DNA of 64,000 nucleotides from Lepraria neglecta (Eukaryota; Ascomycota; Lecanoromycetes; Lecanorales; Stereocaulaceae), in NCBI GenBank assembly GCA_033220425.1, contig JASNWA010000001.1, positions 37,625-101,624 on the forward strand, given 5' to 3'. Shown piece by piece: positions 24,501 through 34,667 of this stretch (within the stretch, counting starts at the first letter, position 1; each line of letters opens with the position of its first letter). The translations under genes and the position numbers were made by a program. The notes under the pieces are model-generated. The model worked only from the letters and a program-made list of their open reading frames with translations, had not been told where the DNA came from and did no database searches.

Positions 24501-25287
24501 GCACGACATAAAGCTCGTAGCGCCGGTAACCACGTGAATACATGTCGCGGATAGCATTTTGTAGATCTTCGTTTGTAGTTACCTCCATAATCCTATTGGA
24601 TATATAGATGAGGGTGCTCCCCCGGGCATCATCTTCGGCGGTCCAGAATTTCTTGGTTTCTAGGAACTGGATCAGAGTATCGTAACTGAGTTGGTCCCAG
24701 AGCTGGTTGGCGTTAGTGAGCGAAGTATCACGTATGATATACCGTAGTTGGACAAGATGGAATTTATCATCGCGCGTATAACCGATTCTAAGGATGATAT
24801 AAGGCGGGTAGGTGTCGTCTAGGGCTAGAGCTGGTGCGAAGAATGGTCCAGTGTAATCGGGTTACTCAGTACAGGTATTATCGTGTCTGGGCTTTTTTGA
24901 ACTGAACGAGTTGTGAGACTCCTCTAAGGGTCGTTTGCTAGTACGTCGGTTGGCTACTCTAGGTACTTCATTAAGTAGTCTTGCGAATATACGTATTACT
25001 TCGTCTCTGAAAGGTAGTGTATGGTCGGGTAGAATGAAGTTAGTGGTAACGGAGTTGAGGACCTTGGTGAAGTCCTGGCCAGAACCTCGAAGATTTTCGC
25101 CCTAAATAGCGGTACCCCGCAGGCGGTCTTCAAGCACTTGACGGAGGGCATTGAACAAGCTATTACTGTACCGTAAGCCTCTACGGACATTGGGGAGGTT
25201 CTATGGGATTCCAGGCGGATTGCCAGACTTTGGCCTGCCAATAAGCGTATAGAAATTGGCCTCGGTTGGCGCAGGCTCTGGCGTCAT
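21500..25287 (-). pseudogene. SNF2-like helicase, copy 2
   Basis: This is a probable superfamily 2 (SNF2-like) DNA translocase. From the ATG at 25285-25287: an N-terminal region with 'TEANFYTLIGRPKSG' and 'SYDTLIQFLETKKFW'; a disordered Ser/Pro/Thr linker (about 24400-24150); then helicase lobe 1 with 'PKQGIILVIIPAKVIGNWLQ' (motif Ia-like), 'TSENAELLRYEKDRKPKPGQ', 'INEFHKIRT' (DEAH-like motif II with D to N) and 'LPWVWGFSAIPQTRDLTNYS' (motif III-like). Lobe 2 has 'EKLVIFTSSPVIAYIL', 'STKRILGTSITLTHT' (motif V-like) and 'YDRRVVRLSQRNPKTYNYYF' (motif VI-like). I could not find a clean Walker A; the expected place reads 'CIEKSAA'. Stops are TAG or TAA, with at least one frameshift. The 3' end is approximate. 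It may assist transposition or chromatin access, which is inference. Confidence 0.6.
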
Positions 25288-25289
25288 AT

Positions 25290-26235
25290 CGACCTGAGGG
25301 TCGATCAGAGAAGGACCGGCTATATTAGATAATGTTGTAGATGATTCTGACGCGTCTATAATAAGAAGAATAATGATAGGACGAATAAAATAGGGAGAAG
25401 TTAAGGATTCTTCGCTGAGTTGGAGGGATAAAGCAGGTAATACGACTAGTAGGGTCTATACCGGGTTTTTATTCACAACAGCGATTGGTCGGTAGTCAGT
25501 GAATATAATACCAGTAAGGTAAATATATTACGAAATAGTTCAACACTTAATGCAATTAGGCGATATAGACCCTTCTCTGTAGAATAGCACGTCGGAGTAG
25601 TTATAAGCAGGTAAGTTTAGCCGTCGAAAGATTGAAAGCAGCGAGCTTTAATATAATAGATAAAGATATTGATTGAAAGCGGAACTTATGTATATACAGT
25701 GCGTAGAAAGCGAACAGCTGATTTCAAACGTACTGCATCTAGCTTTATACTTAATACCCAATGTCTAGTAAAGATAGAGTGTCAAAACTTATTATCTGCT
25801 CGTAAAGATTGATTAGATTTCTTCTTCCGTTCTTCGAAATGTAAGTCTTAATCAAGTACTCTGTTATAAAAACAATCCAAGTTCGACTCGGACGTACATT
25901 TTGGTAACAGGGGTATGTACCGCAAGGTTTGTGACCAATTATATTTCCTAATGAGATAAGTAACCGGGGCGTTTATTAAATATATCGTACAGAAAGAAAA
26001 TCCCCTTAAACCATCTATTAATCAACGCCTTCTATAGGATGATACTCTACTGTATATATATTGTAATTTGATTGATAGTAACGGTTAAAAACAGGCTATG
26101 TGAGGCGACGTGAGGATAGATTTATCCTAACCTATAGCGGGTTAGCTTGAAGGATCTAGTAGCGAATATGTTTACTGATACCTGCCTGGACGCGTTGATC
26201 TCGATAATAACACCTCTATATTACGCCCGAGCCAG
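25290..26235. other. Divergent promoter interval between helicase copy 2 and the transposase
   Basis: This ~0.95-kb AT-rich interval separates two divergently oriented genes. It holds one GTTCGACTCGGACG motif at about 25880. No gene is seen. Confidence 0.4.
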
Positions 26236-29200
26236 ATGGATCGACAGTGTAAACGTTACCAGAAGCAGTGCAGCAGCGGAAGCGGCCTAACTAGGCATCT
26301 ACCACGCTGTAAGGGCCGGGACCCCAATTGGACGCGCAGGAGACAGGTACGCCTCGACGAAGATGAAGTCGAGGGCCCTATTCATGAACGCTAAAGAGAC
26401 GAGGTCGACGTGATCGGCGATAGTCCCCGTGAGGGCGAAGGTAGATGAGTCCCCTAGGAGGACCTGACTATTTTAATGGATAACGATGCTCCAGGGCGAT
26501 TGCTTGAACTTACCGACTCTACTAACGAGATCTGGCACCAGCAAGATAAGCTAGATATAGTACTCGATCAATCGAAGTCGATAACGGCGTCAAGTGCCAT
26601 AGGCACTATCTCTACCTTGACCGTTAGCTCTGTGGAGTACTACCTACAGGAGCGAGGTGCCGGGAGGCCTTTAGAGGAAGAGGACATAACCCTGGCCGAG
26701 TCGTTGTCCATGCCCCTGTCCGAGTCGATGTCCGAGTTGATACCCGAGTCGAACCCGGACTGGCACCCTTTCTATTCAGAAGCTGATTATGCCCTGGCTT
26801 TATGGATGTATGACGCCCGACTGTCTAGCGGTGCAATAGATAATTTCTTCAAAGATACTCGATTACGACCTTTCTACGGACCCTGCAGCTTTAACAGCGC
26901 TCTACAACTAAAAGCCAAGCTATATACCATAAATCATTCTGCTGCTACCAGTGGATGGTCTCGGCAAGCGTTTAGTGTCCCATCGATTCAACCGGACGAG
27001 ATGACTAGAATATATTATATACTCTACTTCGACATAATGGGTATAATACGAACTCTCATCGGATATAAACCTTTTAATTCGAGTATTAACTATATACCGA
27101 TACGCTAGCGAAACCTCGACGGGGGTCTGATCGTTAGTGAGATGTGCACAGCCCGCTGGTGGTGGGAGACATAAGATAAGCTCCCTGATGGCTCAACAGT
27201 GGTACCGGTTATAATATCGTCAGACAAGACCCATTTGTTACGGATACACGGAGATTAACAGGCGTGGCCAGTCTATATTACTATCGGTAACCTCGATCGA
27301 GGTATTCGGCGGGTACAGGTTCGGCCGGGGATGATATTGCTTGGACTGGTGCCATTAGTCTATAACAGTGTGAAAGCCGAGGTGTATTACTACGCTATAG
27401 GGCTTATGGTCGAGGGTAAGCCGGCCGAAATACGGATCTTACTTAATATACTAATAATACTCTTTTAAAGTACTTAAGGAGCTGGCGCCGAAGGGGATCC
27501 TTATTATATGTGTAGACGGACGAATACGACGATACTACCTAATACTCGCGTCTATGCTAGGCGACTACGAGGAACAAGTTTTGATAACCTCGATCAAGAG
27601 CGGTAAACACTATCCGGTCTACTTGGTACCGCTAAATGAACGGGAATGACTACGTCCTGAAAAACCGTATCCAAAGCGAACACCTGAATAGACTATAGAG
27701 TAGTTATAGATGCAAAAAACGTACGATAAGAATACGCCCAGGGTGTTACTGGATATGATAGTATATAACCGGCCCAACTTCACAGACGGCTACTTCGCAG
27801 TTAACGTCTACTAACTATAGACGTTTGATATATTATACTAATTAATGGTTAAAGGGCTATTGAACTACCTCCTGGACTGGCTTAGGGAGTATGTCGGAGA
27901 GGGACGAACAAAGCTTGAGGTATAAGCCTTAATCGACGCCCGGTTTCGAGCTATACCTAAATTCACTAAGCTGAGGCGATTTCGGGAGTTTAGTAAGCTG
28001 AGCCAATGGATAGGAGAGGAGAGCAAAGAGATGTTATAGATTATAATACCCGTCTTCGCTCCTCTATTGTCCGAAAAAAACCCAGATATACTATATACAG
28101 GACGAGCTATTGTTGACTTTATTATGCTTGTAAGATACTGATCCTACGACGAAGCGATACTGGAATATATGAACGTAGCGTTGGAAAGGATTGATCTACT
28201 CAAGGAGGTATTTCGAAAATACAGGCCAGTCAATAAGAAAACGGGCGAGCAAACTTTCAACTTTCCCAAATTCCATAGTATTAGTCATTATATTAATATG
28301 ATCAGATACTACGGTCCGCCGGATGGATACAGCACCTAAGCCTCGGAAAGGGCACATCCGATATTGCTAAAGAATTACTATAACCGAACAAATAAGTATA
28401 AGGATTACTAGGAGCAATTGATGGAATATAACGAACGCCATGTTAAGTTAATAATCATGCGGGATATTAAAAATTTCTAAGAGACGGAGCCTGTGTCACT
28501 TAGTTAGAGGAGAAAACAAGAAGACGAGAAAAGTATAAAGGCCGGGGTCCTCCTAGATCTATACTAACTAGGATGGCGAGTAGACGCGGAAGAGCGCTAT
28601 ATGTTAAGATACCTATATAAATGCGATAGTCGTTACTGGCGAACGGCGAGAGATGTGGCTGAATGGCTGAACATAGCTGGGTTTCTCCAAAGCCTGGCTG
28701 CGTTTCTTAAGGCGCACCGAGCGAAAACGCTAAGCAGAGGTAGTACAACCTCGAACCTAGATATCGATAGAAGGGAGGCAGACTGTAGCTGGGTTGAGAG
28801 CTACCCGGTCTGTATCTATTCGGGCCTTGTATGTTGGAAGACTACAGGAGAGGACTCCTCTGATTTGGGACGTCTCTATAAGGATTTGGTGGTCTGCAGA
28901 CCTTATAAACATTCGCAGTATTTTACCTGGCGCAGAGATTACGTATAGGTCCGAGAATAAGACTATAAGAGTCGAAACCCGGAAACTACACAGGAGGGAA
29001 AGTTGGTTAGCAAGGTCTTGGTCGTCGTAGAGGTAAAGGATCTTAGTAACAGGGACTTTAAGCAACGACCTACTCGTATACAGGCTGCCCTTGTAGAAGT
29101 CTTTGATTATCGACATCTGGGGCAGGTACAAGACTACTATAGAATGGTCGAAGTTGAAAAGGCACGGGCGTCGCTTGTACTTAATCCTCGAACGATAGGC

Positions 29201-29412
29201 GCTCGCCGCTTCTATAGACTACTAAATATCGAGCGAAGTACTTATCTGGTACCGGGAACGGTTAGAGGAAAAGAGATATTCTATATTAACAGTTTCATCG
29301 ACTGGGACCAATACACCACGATATATCACCCTAAATTCCTAACAAACAATTCTAAGGCAGCGCGACGAATCCACGCCAAATTCCTACTAAATCCTTCTCA
29401 GGCAACGCTATA
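26236..29412 (+). pseudogene. Plavaka-like transposase
   Basis: This is the transposase of a fungal cut-and-paste DNA transposon. The ATG at 26236 gives an N-terminal zinc finger of the family type ('QKQCSSGSGLTRHLPRCK') whose second Cys is now Tyr. The clean stretch 26476-27108 holds 'DARLSSGAIDNFFKDTRLRP' and 'LIGYKPFNSSINYIPIR'. Hallmarks follow: 'EMCTARWWWETQDKLPDGS' (TAG at Gln), 'PVIISSDKTHLL', 'AWPVYITIGNLDRGIRRVQ' and 'CVDGRIRRYYLILASMLGDY'. After a frame change: 'LIDARFRAIPKFTKLRRF', 'FNFPKFHSISHYINMIRYYG' and 'ASERAHPILLKNYYN'. At least one frameshift lies between about 27450 and 28600. Length (~1050 codons) suits the family. Assignment is from remembered family patterns and is fairly confident. 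Confidence 0.8.
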
Positions 29413-30480
29413 AACCTAAGTAAAAACCCTTAAAAGGAAGAGAGATAATACTATAAATATATCTGGCTCGATAGAGCGGAAGAGACGCTGCTACTAACCG
29501 CCCTCGCCGCGTCTAAAGTCAAGGCTTTAGTCTTAAGGAAAACCTCTAATATAAAGAACCAACCTACAGTTTCAATTACCGTAGCGGTATCAATCCTCTC
29601 TTCGGCATATTTAATCATAGCTATATCACGTTAGCAGGCTACATAGTGTCTTACGCGTGCAATATTTGCTTACTTCAGTATCGAGTCTACGGCCCTCGCA
29701 CGTTACTAATATTCGGGTACTTCGGTAAGCTGAGGAGTAGGGAGGTTATTAAGCTCGCGGTATCGTATATGAAGTCTATCGGGGAAGACAGGGAGCAAAT
29801 TCGTCGGATATTGAGTATCTATAGCAACACTTTGCTGAAATAATAGCGACGAGACCGCAAACTACGAGAAGAAATATTGAGAAACGTCCAGCCAAATATT
29901 CATCCGACTCGGACAGGGCAAACCCGAGTCGGACACTACTCGGACAGTGCAAAACCCGAGTCGGACACTAATCGGACAAGGGCAAAAAAGGGCGAAATAC
30001 ATGCGCCCCTGATCTACTGGAGTTTTGCCAGGTGCCGCTGACAGTTCGGTGACTAGGCGTCGCAACTCTCTATCTCGGTTATTTACTCGAATTGTAAGGA
30101 GTAGAAGATATAGTCGGATTGGCGGATGATGGGTCGTTACAGAATCGAGGAAAGCGTGGTTGAATAACCCGTAAAGAAGTTGAAGAAGGATTAGTATGAG
30201 CGCGAGTTAAACTTATGTTGATATTACTGATAACGAGCTTTTATGTACTGAAGGAGCTGTCGGCAGTGGCTATGTTTCAAACGGATTGTACATATGGAAG
30301 ACTTTATTTAGATTCGACTGCCTACTTACATCTTGCATAGAAGATATACAGCCACTAATTAGTAGAAATGTATAGACTATATGAGAAGTAATCAATCATA
30401 ATAAAAGAAAACTGGCAGCTGTATATTAGCAGCGTTGTATTATTGATTGAGCTGACAGCTGGCTGAACGCATAATGGACA
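29413..30480. other. Right subterminal region of the Plavaka-like element
   Basis: It follows the transposase. A 65-codon plus-strand frame (29646-29843, 'LRSREVIKLAVSYMKSIGED') is readable but unidentified. The tightest cluster of the CCGA(G/C)TCGG motif is here (29903-29980). Confidence 0.4.
29903..29980. repeat. Cluster of CCGA(G/C)TCGGACA motifs
   Basis: Three full copies (one as CCGACTCGGACA, two as CCGAGTCGGACA) and two partial TCGGACA copies lie within about 80 bp. The core is a 9-bp near-palindrome. Other copies occur at about 13847, 13892, 17024-17075, 18986-19022, 20950-21030, 23572-23607, 25881 and 26695-26760, all inside the element. Confidence 0.7.
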
Positions 30481-30481
30481 T

Positions 30482-30681
30482 GCTAATTGGTTAGACATTA
30501 CACTGACAGTAACATCTAATTGCTGATTGGTTATACATTATTCTAACAGCAACATCTAATTGCTAACTGACCTAACATCGTTAAATCAGCAGTATTGAGT
30601 TGCAGATCGAGCTGATTTGATGCTGTTAGCAACATTGAGTTGCTGATTCCGCTGAACGTAACTGTCAGCCCTACCGGCGCG
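30482..30681 (+). repeat. About five imperfect 40-bp tandem repeats at the right end
   Basis: Units start near 30482, 30522, 30562, 30602 and 30642, with the pattern GCTRATTGGTTA then ACAGYAACATCTAATT. The first two are close; later ones are diverged. They sit just inside the right TIR, as subterminal repeats do in many DNA transposons. Confidence 0.6.
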
Positions 30682-30707
30682 CTCGGCAACTCGGGATTTC
30701 CCAGCAA

Positions 30708-30726
30708 CTTTTGGGAAAGCGCGATG
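30708..30726 (-). repeat. Right terminal inverted repeat of the Plavaka-like element
   Basis: CTTTTGGGAAAGCGCGATG; exact inverted match to 13547-13565. Confidence 0.8.
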
Positions 30727-30980
30727 TTTAATAATTTTATTAAAATCTATTTAACTATTTAATTCTTATTTTTTACCTAAATTATTTATATTCTTTAAAT
30801 AAATAACCCTGAATCCTCTTTTATAATTATTAATTTCTAACTTCTAATTTATTTATTATAATCTATAATTTAATTACCTATTAATATAACTTCGGGAAAC
30901 TAAATTAAATTATTTAAATTATTATTTTTTATAAAAATCTCCTCTATCTTTACTCTTATTTTCTCTAATAACTTTTTTAA
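30727..30980. other. G-poor AT block (segment 3)
   Basis: T/A/C-rich with few G. It continues the composition of the flank left of the Plavaka-like element. No gene. Confidence 0.55.
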
Positions 30981-30982
30981 TA

Positions 30983-31764
30983 CATCTGCGAATTATATTT
31001 CTGCCTCGGGGGTGCCTTAGTGGCCTCCGGGGCTATGAGCGGGGTGTGCCAGAAAGCTAGCTCAGGAGCGCCTCTAGGGGCCACTGAGGCACCCCGAGAC
31101 AGTCACGAGGCAGCAAGAGGCAGCCCCAAATCGATTCCGTTGGGCCCCAAATTTCAAGGCCAGCTACACAAGACCTATACGATAACGCTCCTAAAAGCGC
31201 TTTCCCGATAGTAGCTTATTGCGCGAGTTATTCGACTGCGCAGCGTTGAAATGTTGATTTTTTGGGGCTGCGGGCGCTAGGAACGCGCCCAGGAACGCGC
31301 CCAAACATCAACAAAGCTAAGGCCTTAGCAGCCCCCTAACGAGCGCCACAAACGTCAGCGTAATCAGCGCAATCAGCGCAATCCGCAATCTGCGCAATCT
31401 GCGCAAGTCCACCGAATACGCATAGATTAACACCGACGATATGTGCTGTACAACTTGTACAGGCGCACCCCCCCGCGAGAACTTTGGCTGAATCACCCGA
31501 ATCTGAGCAGATGTTGGGGCTACGACATGGCTCTGTTAGGAGGTAGAGTACCCGAGTGCCCCCGCCGATCATGCAACTTCACGGCTTTCGGGGTTAAGCT
31601 GCTTGGCAGTTGGCCCTGAAGCTTGGCGCTTGGGAGCTGCCTCAGAGCTGCCTCTGCTGTCTCGGAGCATTGCGCATTGCGCTGAGGCAGCGGGGCACCC
31701 CTAAGAGCTCCGGGCGCTATGCGCGGAAGCTAATATTTGCCGAGGCAGAAATAATTTGCAGATG
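30983..31764. mobile_element. 782-bp MITE-like element with TA target duplication
   Basis: Left end CATCTGCGAATTAT... and right end (inverted) CATCTGCAAATTAT..., both running on to TTCTGCCTCGG, form a ~25-27-bp TIR. TA flanks both sides (30981-30982 and 31765-31766). The interior is GC-rich, with many GAGGCAG-type words near both ends and short tandem runs (GCGCAATC-like at about 31356-31410, AGGAACGCGCCC twice at about 31280). No transposase is encoded. A non-autonomous TIR element of Tc1/mariner-type target choice fits best. Confidence 0.75.
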
Positions 31765-31766
31765 TA

Positions 31767-32160
31767 ATTAATAAATCTAAAAACTACTCGATTCTATTTA
31801 TTATCTAAAATATTCGATTTCTTTCTTATTTCTCTTTATATTTACTCTTTTATAATTTTAATTTTTTATTATACTTTACAAGTGAGTGCCCGTAATCTTC
31901 ACAGAAGATTACCGTAAAACGGATATATCTCGCTTATTTTATATTCTATTTAGAAAATTTAAGCGAAATTAGAAAGTAATCTATCTATAGTATTGAATTA
32001 TAAGCTTACCTATAACTTTATATAATAGCAACGGTTTTGGTATATATAAGAGCTGGCTATTTAGATAGCTCTAGGATACAGAAATAATCTTTGAAGCTTT
32101 GCATGGTTTGGATGGTTCCAGGATACTTTTCGCCCCCGGAAGCCATTGGAATGCCCCCGG
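31767..32160. other. G-poor AT block (segment 4) and left edge of the minisatellite unit
   Basis: It is G-poor to about 31880. Then comes a short hairpin (GTAATCTTC, ACA, GAAGATTAC at about 31892-31912) and AT-rich sequence up to the minisatellite. Confidence 0.45.
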
Positions 32161-32164
32161 AACG

Positions 32165-33045
32165 AATAGGCAGCATACCGCCATATCGCCATATGCGAAT
32201 GAGCAATCCGGTGCCATATCTCCATGTGCGAATAGGCAATCTACCGCCATATCGCCATGTGCGAATAGAGCAATCCGGTGCCATATCTCCATGTGCGAAT
32301 AGGCAATCTACCGCCATATCGCCATGTGCGAATAGAGCAATCCGGTGCCATATCTCCATGTGCGAATAGCCAACCTGCCGCCATATCGCCATGTGCGAAT
32401 AGCCAATCCGGTGCCATATCGCCAACTGTGCGAATAGGCAATCTACCGCCATATCGCCATGTGCGAATAGGCAATCCGTCGCCATATCGCCATGTGCGAA
32501 TAGAGCAATCCGGTGCCATATCTCCATGTGCGAATAGCCAACCTGCCGCCATATCGCCATGTGCGAATAGCCAATCCGGTGCCATATCGCCAACTGTGCG
32601 AATAGGCAATCTACCGCCATATCGCCATGTGCGAATAGGCAATCCGGTGCCATATTTCCATGTGCGAACAGGCAACCCAGCGCCATATCGCCATGTGCAG
32701 AATAGGTAATCCAGCGCCATTTCGCCATGTGCGAATAGGCAATCCGTCGCCATATCGCCATGTGCGAATGAGCCACCCGGTGCCATATCGCCATGTGCGA
32801 ATAGGCAATATATCGCCATATTGCCATATGCGAATAGGCAATCCGGTGCCATATAGCCAACAGTGCGAATAGGCAATCCAGTGCCATATCGCCATGTGCC
32901 GAATGGGCAATCCTATGCCATATCGCCATGTGCGAATAGGCAATCCGTCGCCATATCGCCATGTGCGAATGAGCCATCCGGTGCCATGATCGCTATATCG
33001 CCATGTGCGAATAGGCAATCCGGTGCCATATCGCCATGTGCGAAT
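32165..33045. repeat. 33/34-bp minisatellite, about 26 units
   Basis: The unit is close to CGCCATGTGCGAATAGGCAA followed by TCYRSYGCCATAT. Most units are 33 bp, some 34. A higher-order block of about 170 bp (several units) is repeated at about 32327-32460 and 32497-32630. Because 33 is divisible by three and the unit lacks stops in several frames, long spurious frames appear on both strands (11-residue repeats such as 'MAIWRRIAYSH'). Confidence 0.9.
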
Positions 33046-33640
33046 ATTGCTTATAAGTTTTGCGCAAATAGACCGATTTTGAAAATTTCGACGGTATTGG
33101 AAAGCGCATGCTTGGTTCCAAAACTGATAAGATTATCTCGATATCATATGACATATGTGGCGCGGGGCATTACTGCGAAGAAGTTGCGGTGCGTATTCAA
33201 CTTTTGATGTTCCAGGGTCCGGAGGCGCCAAGCTCAATGCTTGGCATTTGCTACTGAGCTCGCACTGCCTGTAAAACATAGTGAAAACGCTTCTTTTGCT
33301 CATAACTATTGCGCAAGTGGACTGATTTTGAAATTTTTGACGGTGTTGGAAATCGTATGCTTGGTTCTAAAACTTATGAAATCATCTCGATATCATATGA
33401 TGTATGTGGCGCGGGGAAGTCCTGCGAAGAAGTTACGGTGCGCAAGCAAAACATGGCGAAAACGCTTCTTTTGCTCATAACTATTGCGTAAATGGGCCGA
33501 TTCTAAAAATTCTTGATGCGTAAGCAAGCTAATGATTAACTCCAAAACATATGAAATCATCTCGATATCATATGGCGTATGTGGCGCGGGGCATTACTGC
33601 GAAGAAGTGCGCAGCGTATTCAACTTTTGGTGGTTGAAGG
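33045..33640 (+). repeat. Three diverged ~190-bp direct repeats
   Basis: Blocks at about 33050-33200, 33292-33450 and 33472-33620 share GATTATCTCGATATCATATG-like and TATGTGGCGCGGGG-like segments in the same order, with GCGAAGAAGT following. No coding function is visible. Confidence 0.65.
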
Positions 33641-33745
33641 CGCTAGCTGAGAGAGGAAATGCAGCTCTAAAGAGATGTTCTGATTGGCTGCAAGTGCGGA
33701 ATTGCTCCGAATGTCGCGATAATCTGTTATTAGAAGAAAGATATC

Positions 33746-34167
33746 TTCTTCTCTAATATTAATATTATAATAACCTCTTCTGATATCTATAATTCTAAAA
33801 TCTAAAACCTCGATTTTATATCTCTTTAATAATTTCTTTTATTTTACTTTTTCTTTTTTTCTAATTAATTATATCTTAAAATCTAATATTAACTTTATAC
33901 CCCTAATTTTTATAATAATTATTATATAAATTTCTTTTATTCCTTTCCGGGAAATTTTTCGGTTTCTCTTTTTAAAAAATCCTAATCCTTAATTTTCTTT
34001 TTTTATTTAAATTTTATCTCTTTAATTTCTTTTAAAAATAACCTTCTAAAAAAACCTTTTATATTCCTTTAATTTATTATTAATCTATTCTATTTAAATC
34101 TTTATAATTATTCTATTTCTTTATTTTCTATATTTCCTAATTTATCTCTAATTTTCTACTCTCTCTC
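33746..34167. other. G-poor AT block (segment 5), left flank of the chromovirus
   Basis: T/A/C-rich, ending in CTCTCTC directly before the 5' LTR. A short palindrome (AGAAGAAAGATATCTTCTTCT core, about 33735) marks its left edge. Confidence 0.55.
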
Positions 34168-34619
34168 TGTAATACCAACTATCATGTTGGAAGGGGTCTG
34201 CCTTGTTAGTGAAGCTGTTCCGATGTCTCTTAGTGCGCGGAGCGCTGGCGTGGATCGGAATGATGTTCGACCAACTTGGCAGCTGTCAGGAGCTAGGTTC
34301 TCAGTGGTGCGCTAGCTGGCTGATAGCGGCTATGTGTTACCCGCAGGAAGAAGCTTAAGGAGCGGTCTGCCCACTTCTTTCCTGAGGATCCTTAGTGATT
34401 AGTTCTAATACAGAACCATCTATACTGTGCCAGTGATATGACTACTTCACGTCTTTGAATACCTTTGTATGCAGTAGCGTAACGCCAGCGAAGAGCTGAG
34501 CCGCAGTCCGACATCGTGGCGCCCGCGGGACGCAGATCCTAGGGCGCAGCAACGGTCCGCTAGCGAGGAGCCTAGTTCACGGAGCGATAACGGCCCGCTG
34601 ACGGGGAGCATACCTCACA
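34168..34619 (+). repeat. 5' LTR of the chromovirus
   Basis: 452 bp, starting TGTAATACCAAC and ending CATACCTCACA. The seven differences from the 3' LTR are six transitions and one G/C transversion. Confidence 0.93.
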
Positions 34620-34667
34620 GTTCTAATCACTCCAACCTTTGAGGCCAAAGGCCCGGAGTAGGATATT

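Larger units (their letters stand above)
13547..30726 (+). mobile_element. 17.2-kb TIR-bounded Plavaka-like (KDZ-related) DNA transposon
   Basis: A 19-bp sequence CATCGCGCTTTCCCAAAAG at 13547-13565 recurs as a perfect inverted copy at 30708-30726. Both outer flanks switch abruptly to G-poor AT sequence of the same type. Inside are a Plavaka-like transposase on the plus strand near the right end, two tandem SNF2-like helicase relics and one unidentified gene on the minus strand, and many copies of a CCGA(G/C)TCGG motif. TTT abuts both ends and might be a 3-bp target duplication, but the flanks are too T-rich to be sure. The large size and accessory genes are unusual. RIP has broken all the genes. 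Confidence 0.75.

Noticed and set aside
32057-33018. Long frames of up to 306 codons with 11-residue repeats
   Set aside because: They arise on both strands from a 33-bp minisatellite without start context or conserved non-repeat domains.
32165-33045. CRISPR-like array (33-bp periodicity)
   Set aside because: There are no unique spacers: the repeats are contiguous and imperfect. The sequence is fungal and no cas genes are present.
34620-34650. tRNA-type primer binding site after the 5' LTR
   Set aside because: The sequence GTTCTAATCACTCCAACC after the LTR does not match a tRNA 3' end I can identify, so no PBS was annotated.
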